A stretch of DNA of 10,748 nucleotides from Baffinella frigidus (GCA_026770585.1 MU646772.1:261402-272149); one strand, 5' to 3'; shown: positions 1-6,140, numbered from the stretch's first letter. Numbers and translations: made by a program. Notes: generated by a model from the letters alone, not told the origin.

Positions 1-150
1 CCCCCTTGATCCGCACCGTAATCCGAACCTCCCTAACGCCCGGGGCGGCAAAACATATCCCAGCCCGGCGCGGATTCTTGAGCGATTCTCGGGGCCTTTT
101 GAATCAAATCGAGAATTGCGGGGGGGGGGTGCCTGCTTGGGAGGGAGGGC
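1..150. other. Non-coding stretch, small hairpin only
   Basis: I see no gene. A weak inverted repeat pairs 82-91 with 110-119 (9 of 10 bases), followed by a ten-G run near 120-129. An open frame covers the region but its composition is not protein-like. Confidence 0.4.
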
Positions 151-622
151 GAGCGCGGATCCTAGCGCTCTGGGCGCGTCGTCCTGATATGGGGTCACGG
201 GTGTGTTCATTCCCACTGCCCTACACCCCAGAGCTCACAACGGGGCCAACACTCCAACCAAGCCTTCCACACGGTGGACCACGAACTTGAGAGCTGACCG
301 GTCAGCCCGCACGGTGGACTACACTGCGAATCGCCGACCCTACCGCTCTGGGTGCATCGTCCTCTTGTGGGGCTAAGGGCTTCGAGTGTTGGGTGTCAGG
401 GTTGTAGGATTCGGGGTTTGGGTTTGCGGCGGGCGTATTTGGACGTGACCCTGGTACAAAATGTTGTAGCCAGTGTTTTAAAAGGGTTGTAAGGGTCTCA
501 CACCCCACACCCCACACCCCACACCCCACACCCTAAAACCCAAAACAGGACGCGAGCGCTGACCCTACCGCTCTGGGTGCGTCATCCTGTTGTGGGGTTA
601 AGGGTTTCGTCGTTCCCACTGA
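151..622 (+). repeat. Three dispersed copies of a ~65-bp unit
   Basis: A unit with the core 'accgctctgggtgcgtc' followed by a g/t-rich 'tgtggggttaaggg' stretch occurs at about 151-219, 332-390 and 553-622, all in the same orientation. Copies 1 and 3 also share 'cattcccactg'-type tails. Copy 1 is the most diverged. Between copies 1 and 2 lie a perfect palindrome 'ctgaccggtcag' (294-305) and a short direct repeat 'cacggtggac' (near 270 and 310). No protein is supported; the short open frames here run through the repeats. Function is unknown. Confidence 0.6.
500..534 (+). repeat. ACACCCC seven-base array
   Basis: Four perfect ACACCCC units (500-527) are followed by ACACCCT and then 'aaaaccc'. 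The period matches the CCCTAAA telomere unit seen near 8500, so this is probably a degenerate telomere-derived array; that origin is inference. Confidence 0.65.
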
Positions 623-729
623 CAGAGAGGTTGATGACTACCAACACGGGAATGCGAGAGAGAGCTTGATTGTTGCCACCGCGCCCGCCATGTGTGCACC
701 CCCCTCCGAGGGTGTGGGGTGTGTGCCTT

Positions 730-848
730 GGGGTTTGGTGTTTGGGGTTTGGTGTCTGGTGTTTGGTGTTTGAGGTTTGGGGTTTGGTGTCTGGTGTTTG
801 GTGTCTGGTGTTTGGTGTTTGGTGTTTGAGGTTTGGGGTTTGGGGTTT
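730..848 (+). repeat. 17-unit degenerate telomere-like array (GGKGTTT type)
   Basis: Seventeen consecutive seven-base units run without a phase break. They are of four kinds: GGGGTTT, GGTGTTT, GGTGTCT and GAGGTTT. Using A, B, C, D for these in that order, the array reads ABACBBDACBCBBBDAA, so blocks such as C-B-B-D-A recur as a higher-order unit. The exact seven-base register is that of TTTAGGG telomere repeats. Open frames on both strands through this array are products of the repeat, not genes. Confidence 0.8.
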
Positions 849-966
849 TGGGCGTAGGACCTTACAACCCTCTTAAAATGATTATCATGTTTTGTACCAG
901 AGTCACGTCCAAATACGCCCACCGCTAAAATAGCCTTTCGGAATTAGCGCGGGGGAACCTGGACCA

Positions 967-1177
967 CCACTCAAGGCTGGAAAGGGGAGCCTTTTAAATG
1001 TGGGGTTGTAAACATTTGTACCAGTCACAGACGGGGTTGGTCACGTAGCTGCGGGAATCCCCGCAGTTACGTGACCAGCACCAGACATTTCTGTGAACAT
1101 TACTACACATCAGTCCACTTGTAAAGGACTTGTAAAGTTAAAACTTTTAAGATACACACATTTCTAGCCTCGAGTGG
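967..1177. mobile_element. MITE-like element, copy 1 (CCACTC-ended family)
   Basis: The ends form a 17-bp terminal inverted repeat, 'ccactcaaggctggaaa' at 967-983 against 'tttctagcctcgagtgg' at 1161-1177, with two mismatches. Inside the left end lies 'aaatgtggggttgt', then 'gtaccagtcac'; the same order occurs in the second copy at 2159-2331. The element is 211 bp and carries no protein, as expected for a miniature inverted-repeat transposable element. I could not identify a target-site duplication. Copy 1 differs from copy 2 by an internal near-perfect hairpin (1038-1077). Confidence 0.65.
1038..1077. repeat. 18-bp-arm hairpin inside MITE copy 1
   Basis: Arms 1038-1055 and 1060-1077 pair over 18 bases with one mismatch and a four-base loop (aatc). 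The left arm begins 'tggtcacgta' and the right ends 'tacgtgacca'. The corresponding part of the second copy lacks this perfect hairpin. Confidence 0.85.
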
Positions 1178-1280
1178 CAGGCGGGTCCTTGTCAAGACGC
1201 GTAGACTTTTGGATCACTCAACTCAAGGCTCATAGACTTTCGGATTACTCAACTCAAGGCTTGATGGCAATACTGATAAA

Positions 1281-1404
1281 GAGAGAGAGAGAGAGATGTT
1301 GGGAGAGATGTCGAGAGAGAGAAAGAGAGAGAGAGAGCGAGAGAGAGAGAGAGAGAGAGCGAGTGTGTGAGAGAGAGAGTAATGCGGAGAGAGAGAAAGA
1401 GGGA
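1281..1404 (+). repeat. GA microsatellite
   Basis: Interrupted (GA)n tract in the first unit of the tandem duplication, with occasional tgt and c interruptions. Confidence 0.9.
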
Positions 1405-1491
1405 GGGGGGGCAACCTCGACGAGGGACTGAGCTTTCCTGAAGTTGTCCAGTAGACTTTTGGATCACTCAACTCATTGTGTGACAGTAATA

Positions 1492-1730
1492 AAGAGAGAG
1501 TGTGTGAGAGAGAGAGCGTGAGAGAGTGAGAGAGTGAGAGAGTGAGGGAGAGAGATTGAGAGAGTGAGAGAGTGAGAGAGTGAGAGAGTGAGAGAGTGAG
1601 AGAGATAGTGTGTGTGTGTGTGAGAGAGAGAGGGAGAGAGTGTGTGACAGAGATAGAGAGAGTGTGTGTGTGTGAGAGAGAGACAGAGATAGTGTGTGTG
1701 TGTGTGAGTGTGTGTGTGTGAGAGGGGGGG
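1492..1730 (+). repeat. GA/GT microsatellite with eight-base periodicity
   Basis: Mixed (GA)n and (GT)n in the second unit. Around 1515-1605 the pattern 'gagagagt' repeats with an eight-base period, then gives way to (GT)n blocks ending in a G run. Confidence 0.9.
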
Positions 1731-1808
1731 TGGCAACCTCGACGAGGGACTGAGCTTTCCTGAAGTTGTCCAGCTGATTTTTCTCCGAGATCTGTATTTT
1801 TTTTGCAG

Positions 1809-1996
1809 GACCGTTCAGAGAGAGAGAGATTTGCTTTATGAAATGGCGCAGCCCGAGAACAGTGGCTGGGAGAGTCGTTTTGGGGTATGGGAGGCGACAC
1901 GAGAGAGCAGAAGATGCTCGAAAGAGTCACCTACCCAGAGTCATATATCAGCGAGTATACAACGTATACGAAGACAACGTCCTTCCGGCATCTTAA
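1809..1996 (+). CDS. Possible 3'-terminal exon, unrecognised
   Basis: A strong acceptor-like signal, a run of T ending 'ttttttttgcag' at 1797-1808, precedes an open frame of about 62 codons ending at TAA 1994-1996. The frame passes through ATG 1838 and includes 'KWRSPRTVAGRVVLGYG' and the C-terminal 'VIYQRVYNVYEDNVLPAS'. The peptide is not compositionally odd, unlike the frames in the microsatellites just upstream, but I recognise no family. A second frame across the same DNA is also open for longer, which weakens the case. It could be the last exon of a gene lying upstream or a chance frame. Confidence 0.2.
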
Positions 1997-2002
1997 GAGT
2001 CC

Positions 2003-2157
2003 ATGTTGACGGATTTGTACCACGCTCTCAGCACGTTGACTTTTGAAAGGTCTGCCAACCCGCCTGAGGCTGAGCTACGTACTAGCTCTGCCTCACTCGG
2101 GTTAACCGGCTATCCTCAAGTTGACATGCTGGGGTTCCCGGTACAAAACCGTCAACT
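2003..2157. repeat. Large foldback: head-to-head ends of the CTAG family
   Basis: The left half (about 2003-2080) is an imperfect reverse complement of the right half (about 2082-2157). Outer arms are 'gttgacggatttgtacc' (2006-2022) and 'ggtacaaaaccgtcaac' near 2140-2156, with one mismatch. The centre reads 'gaggctgagctacgtact' running into 'agctctgcctc'. The right half is the left end of the element at 2082-2397, so the left half is read as an inverted, truncated relative abutting it. Confidence 0.65.
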
Positions 2158-2397
2158 TCCATTCGAGGCTGGAAGAGGGAGTATCTCAAATGTGGGGTTG
2201 TTAAATTCAGTACCAGTCACGGGCAGGCGTGTGACCCAACGCCCACATTTGTATGAAATTTACTCAACATGTTTTTTTTCACTGGTAAAAGAAACCCTAT
2301 TTTCAAATAGCCACATTTCTAGCCTCGAGTGATTTAGCGCGGACACGATCCCGGGCTCACCAAACTAGTGGGCCCAAATAGACATAGCCAGAGCTAG
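2082..2397. mobile_element. CTAG-ended MITE carrying a nested element
   Basis: Starts 'ctagctctgcctcactcggg' and ends 'agccagagctag', so the termini are inverted (CTAGCTCTG / CAGAGCTAG). Ordered internal blocks match the copy at 4081-4219: 'ttgacatgctgg', 'ttcccggt', 'gggctcaccaaa', 'gagcccaaa'-type, 'agagctag'. In this copy the two halves are separated by the CCACTC-type MITE at 2159-2331, which is best explained as a nested insertion. Removing it leaves roughly 140 bp, the size of the other copy. Confidence 0.6.
2159..2331. mobile_element. MITE-like element, copy 2 (CCACTC-ended family)
   Basis: Starts 'ccattcgaggctggaa' and ends 'ttctagcctcgagtg', giving inverted ends like those of 967-1177. 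Internal 'aaatgtggggttgt' and 'taccagtcac' are shared with copy 1 in the same order. At 173 bp it is about 40 bp shorter, mainly from loss of, or never having had, the long hairpin. It interrupts the CTAG-family element. No protein is encoded. Confidence 0.6.
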
Positions 2398-2534
2398 ACC
2401 CCGCCTTCCACCAGCCTCCAGCCCTTAGAGTGGGAGCAAACCGTCTGGTCGAGTCCCGTGATGTGCACTGCAGGTGATCGGAATCCGACGACCTCCAACA
2501 CGTATCAAAGGAATTGAAAAGGACGATTTGCCCC

Positions 2535-2690
2535 CGCTCTGCGAGCTGAGGGCGGGTGGAGGGAGACCTTGCTGTGCTATTCTCAAGTTAACATTCTGGG
2601 TTTCCCGGTACAAAACCGTCAACTTAGGAGCCGAAAAGAGCTCGCGCCCACCACATTGGTGAGCTCAAAAAGACTGAGAGGAGTCCTTGC
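2535..2690. repeat. Decayed CTAG-family copy
   Basis: Shares 'ctcaagtt(g/a)aca', 'gggtttcccggtacaaaacc' and 'gtcaactt' with the copy at 2082, and a diverged 'cccaccacattggtgagctc' hairpin followed by 'agactgagaggagtcc', matching the right end at 4165-4222. The ends themselves are degraded. The stretch 2398-2534 upstream shows nothing recognisable. Confidence 0.5.
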
Positions 2691-2881
2691 GGTGCTTGTT
2701 GATGAGACCACCAGCCCTCCGGTGCGGACCAAATCGAGGCTAGAGCATGCGCCAATTCCCCGGGCGGCACCTTCGAAAACGAATGTGCCACCCGCGGAAA
2801 TGGCTCCAAACAATCGTCGATTCGGTCCGCCTCGCAGGGCGCTCGCAGGGCTGGAGGGCACCTTGCGGTGCTTGTCGATGA
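2685..2881 (+). repeat. 21-bp direct repeat pair
   Basis: 'ccttgcggtgcttgt' plus a 'gatga' tail occurs at 2685-2705 and 2861-2881 with one difference over 21 bases. The DNA between has open frames on both strands but no protein I recognise. Confidence 0.6.
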
Positions 2882-2898
2882 CGTTCTCGGTCTTCTTC

Positions 2899-3380
2899 TC
2901 CTGGATCGTCCAGAGGATGTCCCCAGTGTCGTTGGCGCCCTTCTCGTGCAGCCACCCCCCCGACGGCCCTTGCCCCCCCGAATCTGGTAACGTGTATGTT
3001 GTTATCAAAAGATTTTTCACAAGATTTTCATCATATGATTTTTATCATAAGGGTGGTTATCGCCTCCTGGATCGTCCACAGGATCTCCCCAGTGTCGTTC
3101 TCGTGCAGCCACCCCCCCGACGGCCCTTGACCCCCCGAATCTTCCCCGCGTCGCCACCCGTTACCTCTGAGAAAAGAACCGATTGCAAGGATTGAGAGGA
3201 AATCCCTCCCTTCCTCCCACCTCTCTTGCCCCCCCACTCCTCTCCTCCTCTCCTCCTCTCCTCCCCCGATGGCCCTTGCCCCCCCGAATCTGGTAACGTG
3301 TAAGTTGTTATATCAAAAGAGATTTATCAGAAGGGTGGTTTTGGCCTCCTGGATCGTCCACAGGATGTGCCCAGTGTCCA
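2899..3380 (+). repeat. Segmental repeats with 'cctggatcgtcca' modules
   Basis: The module 'tcctggatcgtcca' plus 'aggat.t.cccagtgtc' occurs at 2899, 3065 and 3347. A second module, 'ccccgacggcccttg' plus 'ccccccgaatct', occurs near 2956, 3115 and 3265. A third, 'ggtaacgtgta' plus 'gttgttat.tcaaaag' with an AT-rich tail and 'aagggtggtt', occurs near 2985 and 3291. A fragment of the third also appears near 3696. The order of modules is rotated between copies, as in a tandem array that has decayed. The frame at 2569-3195 crosses these modules and is not a convincing gene. Confidence 0.7.
3205..3266 (+). repeat. Polypyrimidine tract
   Basis: C/T-only sequence dominated by 'ctcctctcctcct'. A closely similar tract starting with the same 'cttcctcccacc' lies at 3760-3848, so the two are probably duplicated rather than independent. 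Confidence 0.8.
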
Positions 3381-3388
3381 CTAACCCT

Positions 3389-3517
3389 TGGAGGTGGCTC
3401 AAATAGTGCTCTGGGGCATTGTCGATTTGCCTTGAATCGGGGCCGGATCCGACTCCGATCTCAGGCAAAATCGAAGACCTTCCACGGCACTATTTGAGCC
3501 ACTTGGGAGGGCTGGTG
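3389..3517. mobile_element. Foldback element, copy A
   Basis: A 129-bp near-palindrome. Perfect 16-bp arms 'gtggctcaaatagtgc' (3394-3409) and its complement (3487-3502) are followed inward by a looser stretch, then 'tcgattt' pairing with 'aaaatcga', and a centre exactly at GGATCC (3445-3450). A second copy lies at 9632-9762 with the same ends and the same centre. There is no coding capacity. It fits a foldback MITE, or a hairpin-forming RNA if transcribed. Two arm positions differ from copy B in a paired manner. Confidence 0.75.
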
Positions 3518-3520
3518 GTA

Positions 3521-3649
3521 AGCCTAAAGCGCCGCAACAGTATGATACCCCTTAAGTGGCGAGGCCGTCGAATTTGACGGCCAAGAGGTCCTAGGCAGGT
3601 CCTAGGGCCCTACGGTAGGGCGTATGAGCCTACGCGCCGCAACAGTATA
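3521..3649 (+). repeat. 22-bp direct repeats around hairpin modules
   Basis: 'agcctaaagcgccgcaacag' at 3521-3540 (then 'tat') recurs as 'agcctacgcgccgcaacag' at 3628-3646 (then 'tat'), differing by one indel and one substitution. Between them lie the palindrome ggccgtcgaatttgacggcc (3563-3582) with its upstream 'cttaagtggcga', and a 'ggtcctagg' plus 'ccctacggtaggg' hairpin. Related 'cctaggacc' and 'ccgtagg' modules occur at 10300-10385. The flanking repeats may be a long target-site duplication or remains of a tandem duplication. Confidence 0.6.
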
Positions 3650-3771
3650 CAGCGTAAACCCGAGGAGTAAACCGCGTAACCGCGTAAACCCCCGTGAATT
3701 TTTATCATACGGGTGATTTTGGCCGGCCGCATCTGCTCCGCTCCGGCACCTTTTAGCCCCTTCCTCCCACC

Positions 3772-3819
3772 CCTCTTGCCCCCCACTCCTCTTGCCCCCC
3801 ACTCCTCTTGCCCCCCACT
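3772..3819 (+). repeat. Three perfect 16-bp tandem units
   Basis: 'cctcttgccccccact' is repeated exactly three times (3772-3787, 3788-3803, 3804-3819) inside the polypyrimidine tract. Confidence 0.9.
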
Positions 3820-3879
3820 GCTCTCCTCCTCTCCTCTCCTCCTCTTCCGGTTGGCGCACGGCAGGTTGGTTTGGGGTTT

Positions 3880-3897
3880 CTAGCTCTGCCTCACGCG
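3880..3897 (+). repeat. Isolated CTAG-family left terminus
   Basis: 'ctagctctgcctcacgcg' matches the start of the CTAG-ended elements at 2082 and 10435. The DNA after it matches the 'gcgtaaaccc' module instead, so the element is truncated or was recombined. Confidence 0.45.
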
Positions 3898-4080
3898 CTC
3901 GCGCTGTGTGGAGCGTAAACCCGAGGAGTAAACAGAGTAACTGCGTACATGTAAACCCCCTTTCACCCCGCCGGGCCACACTTTCACTGACGAAGTGGCG
4001 CCCGGGGGGCAACGTGGCGCTCCACGGGGAGGGGGGGGGGGGCTCTCAGTATAGTGTGGGCACTACAGCGTTCACACCAC

Positions 4081-4219
4081 ATAGGTCTGCGTCACTCGGG
4101 TTGACCGACTGTTCTCATGTTGACATGCTGGGTTCCCGGTGGAATTTCGGCGACTTTGGGGCGAAAAAGAGGCGGGGCTCACCAAATTCGTGAGCCCAAA
4201 GAGACAGAGACAGAGCTAG
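4081..4219. mobile_element. CTAG-family MITE, ~139 bp
   Basis: Begins 'ataggtctgcgtcactcggg' (one or two changes from CTAGCTCTGCCTCACTCGGG) and ends 'gacagagctag'. It contains 'ttgacatgctgg', 'ttcccggt' and the hairpin 'ggctcaccaaattcgtgagcc' near 4177. This is the copy without a nested insertion and shows the size of the intact unit. There is no coding capacity and no clear target-site duplication. Confidence 0.6.
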
Positions 4220-4819
4220 TCCTCACGCGAGTGCTGCGCAAGACCGACGCACCGCTGGGGCAAGCAACCCCGCACTCTTGCCGAGGACCCGCAGCCAGAG
4301 GCAGCTCGCCTAGCCACCCACAACGAGCGGGACAGACAGAAAATGCCCCGAAACCTCCCCGTGCGCGCCCCTCTTCTCCGGGACAATGCACCCAGCGCCT
4401 GTGAGGATCGTGCGTGCCAACCATTCCCTCTTGGCGCCGTGGCAGCGCAATTCCCGGTGCTGATCCCAGGAAACCTGGAACGTGGGACGGCACCTGGGCC
4501 TGCCGGCCCGAACGACATTCTTGGGGTGCCTCCTGGTCACGGTGGTTCCAGGTCCTGCCTGCTGCGGAGCAGCGGAGGATGCAAGAGAGGAAGACCCCCT
4601 CGCCTGACGATCCCTTCTCCAAAGTTGACGGACAACTCAAAGTTGACCAGCGCGGTCGCCTAAAGTCGTCATGAATGACTTTTGGAACGTCACGAGATTT
4701 TTGACAAAGAGCCGCGGATCCTCCACGCTCTCCTCGTCCTACCGCTCCCGCCGCTCCGCCCTTTGCAGGTGAGACGCGTGGACCCCCCCAACTGCTCGTC
4801 CCCGCTGGTCTCCGCCAAG
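4220..4819. other. GC-rich stretch without a supported gene
   Basis: The longest open frame in the window, about 249 codons on the minus strand (4179-4928), covers this stretch, but its end lies inside the CTAG element and its start inside the duplicated block at 4820. Competing frames on the plus strand are also long, as expected for GC-rich DNA. I recognise no domain. A tandem 'aaagttgac' pair lies near 4622 and 4640 and a small 'aaagtc/gactttt' inverted repeat at 4664-4682. Confidence 0.4.
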
Positions 4820-4962
4820 CCCTGCCCCCCTCCCCGCGCGCCTTTTTAGTCTCGTCGAGCGTTTCGATTCGCTCACACGGGTATGCGGGCGCGCCAGAGT
4901 AACAGGCGAGGGGTCTTACCTCTGTCACGCCTATCGCGTGCTGGATTTAAAACCCTCGTACA
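4820..4962 (+). repeat. Direct repeat, copy 1 (~97% identical to 5364-5506)
   Basis: From 'cgcgcctttttagtctcgtc' to 'ggatttaaaaccctcgtaca' this block is repeated about 545 bp downstream with roughly three substitutions and a one-base indel in about 125 bp. It contains a 5-bp-stem hairpin, 'gagcg' plus 'cgctc' around 'tttcgatt', and a TTTAAAA box near the right edge. If the boundaries are set at 'tgcccc' and 'gtaca', both copies begin TG and end CA. Confidence 0.85.
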
Positions 4963-5363
4963 TCCACACGCCGGACCCTTCCCTGTGCCTGCACGCGTAC
5001 GGCCCGCCGTAGCGCTCCTAGGCCCGGTTCCAGCCAGTAGCCCCCCCCTCGCGGCGGAGCACTCTCCGGCGCCAGCCCCCAAACGATTGGTTCACCGCGT
5101 CCTCAGGGCAGCAGATGGAGAGAGCGAAAGCAGCTGCACGCTGCTCTTCCAGCATGCGTCGGAAAGCCTTAACACATGCTGGCTCCCGCCCATGGACCGG
5201 TGTGCCTTCAAACTTTCCCAGAACCCTGAAGGAAAGTGGGACCCTGGAGCCTGCCATCCTCTTGACAGTGCTCCCCTGCTCCCTTCCACATCTCTCCCCC
5301 CACCTCTGCCTGCGTGCCGCTCCGCAGCCCCCTGGAGCCCCCACGAGCCCCCGTCAACCCTGT
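4963..5363. other. Spacer between the direct repeats
   Basis: About 400 bp with a plus-strand open frame (4883-5446) that begins and ends within the two repeat copies. The peptide is Pro/Ser-rich in its second half and matches nothing I know. I see no purine-rich tract before the second repeat and no obvious tRNA-complementary site after the first, which a small LTR retroelement would be expected to have. Confidence 0.4.
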
Positions 5364-5506
5364 CCCCTGCCCCCTTGCCGCGCGCCTTTTTAGTCTCGTC
5401 GAGCGTTTCGATTCGCTCACACGGGTATGCGGGCGCGCCAGAGTGAACAGGCGAGGGATCTTACCTCTGTCACGCCTATCGCATGCTGGATTTAAAACCC
5501 TCGTAC
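5364..5506 (+). repeat. Direct repeat, copy 2
   Basis: Same block as 4820-4962, in the same orientation. Differences include an extra g after 'ccagagt', 'gggatctt' for 'ggggtctt' and 'gcatgctgg' for 'gcgtgctgg'. Similarity fades after 'ctcgtaca'. The high identity against a background of heavily diverged repeats implies recent duplication. Confidence 0.85.
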
Positions 5507-5520
5507 ACCCTACATGCCGA

Positions 5521-5880
5521 GTTTCTGGTAGGTGCTGTATGGTAGTCCGGACGGTGCCTTCGACCCTGTCTCTGAGGGTGGGACAAGGGTGCTGACGCTG
5601 CACGCGTTCCGCAGGCAGACGCATCTACGTGCAGACTACTTCCGTCCGGGCGTATCTACTTAAAGACCCTCTTTCGGACGCATCTACGCTCGGTGAAGTC
5701 CCAAGCGCGACTCTTTTTCCGTCGCACGACACCGTGTAGATCGTGCGTGACGTGACCTCTCTCGTCGTCGCCGCCTCTAAATGCATGGTGGAAATGTGTG
5801 TTTCAATGAACGGCAATGTTCTGACATCTGCACTCGTTGCGTCGCTTTTCATCGCATTCGTGGAAAAGGATGCGCTCTCT
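5521..5880. other. Stretch without a gene; spaced 'acgcatctac' motif
   Basis: The motif 'gacgcatctac' occurs at 5618 and 5678, with the variant 'gggcgtatctac' between them at 5648, giving near-regular 30-bp spacing. A hairpin pairs 5723-5729 with 5741-5747. A short frame 'MHGGNVCFNERQCSDICTRC' starts at 5781 but runs into the repeat cluster at 5900, so I do not call it. Confidence 0.35.
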
Positions 5881-5900
5881 ACAGGGTTACATGTGGCAAT

Positions 5901-6140
5901 CTACAGGGGTACCTCCCTCTGAAGGAAGCGTCCGCCCCCTGGCTAGGACCACCATACATTTACGCGCCTGGCGGAAGGCCTCAACCCCGTGCACAGGGGT
6001 ACCTCGCTCGCAAGAAAACGCCCCCTCCTCTAGGACCCTGCAGTAGCCCCGTGCCTAGGGCCCCAAGGTTGTCCTGGGGGGGGGGGCGTTTTCTTATGAG
6101 CGAGGTACCCTTGCAGGGGGACCTCGTGTACAAGAAAGCG
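5901..6140. repeat. Direct and inverted 'caggggtacctc' repeat cluster
   Basis: A module running 'acaggggtacctc', then 'gaaa(a)cg', then 'ccccc', then 'taggacc' occurs directly at about 5903-5950 and 5991-6035, and inverted at about 6071-6120. The last two form a hairpin with ~45-bp arms and a ~35-bp loop. A partial direct copy ('cagggggacctc' then 'caagaaagcg') follows at 6114-6140, and a weaker one precedes at 5880. Confidence 0.75.

Larger units (their letters stand above)
425..930. repeat. Inverted-repeat element enclosing facing telomere-like arrays
   Basis: The left arm (about 425-496) contains 'gcgtatttggacgtgac', then 'ctggtacaaaa', then 'agggttgtaagg'. The right arm (about 856-930) is its reverse complement with several substitutions ('cttacaaccc', 'ttttgtaccag', 'gtcacgtccaaatacgc'). 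Immediately inside each arm lies a seven-base-period array: C-rich on the left (500-534), G-rich on the right (730-848), so the arrays are also inverted. The roughly 500-bp unit resembles a foldback element or an inverted duplication of a telomere-adjacent block. No clear target-site duplication was found. Confidence 0.65.
1202..1773 (+). repeat. Tandem duplication of a microsatellite-bearing block
   Basis: Two units lie head to tail: 1202-1451 and 1452-1773. Each starts 'tagacttttggatcactcaa', contains a purine microsatellite, and ends with the same ~40-bp tail ('ggcaacctcgacgagggac' ... 'gaagttgtccag'). The first unit has an extra internal partial copy of its head at 1233. The tails are identical over about 40 bp while the microsatellites differ in length and composition. 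The long Ser/Leu/His/Thr open frames antisense to this block come from the microsatellite. Confidence 0.8.
3650..3960 (+). repeat. Repeated 'gcgtaaacccgaggagtaaa' module
   Basis: 'gcgtaaacccgaggagtaaac' followed by 'gtaac.gcgta' and 'aaaccccc' occurs near 3652-3692 and again near 3912-3960. Short 'gtaaac' units repeat within each copy. No gene is present. Confidence 0.65.

Noticed and set aside
670-876. Cys/Val/Trp/Gly-rich frame
   Set aside because: Direct translation of the seven-base G-rich array.
1223-1930. 235-codon minus-strand frame rich in Ser, Leu, His and Thr
   Set aside because: It is the translation of the GA/GT microsatellites.
2569-3195. 208-codon plus-strand frame
   Set aside because: It runs through CTAG-family sequence and the segmental repeat modules, so its openness is incidental.
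3389-3517. Repeated hairpins considered as a CRISPR array or bacterial attachment/terminator sites
   Set aside because: Copies are thousands of bases apart, there are no regular spacers, and the telomere repeats and splice-like signals point to a eukaryote.
4850-4880. tRNA T-arm-like 'gagcgtttcgattcgctc' in both direct repeats
   Set aside because: The loop is eight bases rather than seven and there is no acceptor stem, D-arm or anticodon arm in the right positions.
4179-4928. 249-codon minus-strand open frame, the longest in the window
   Set aside because: Both ends lie inside repeats, competing frames on the other strand are also long, and no domain or plausible composition is visible; GC-rich DNA gives such frames by chance.
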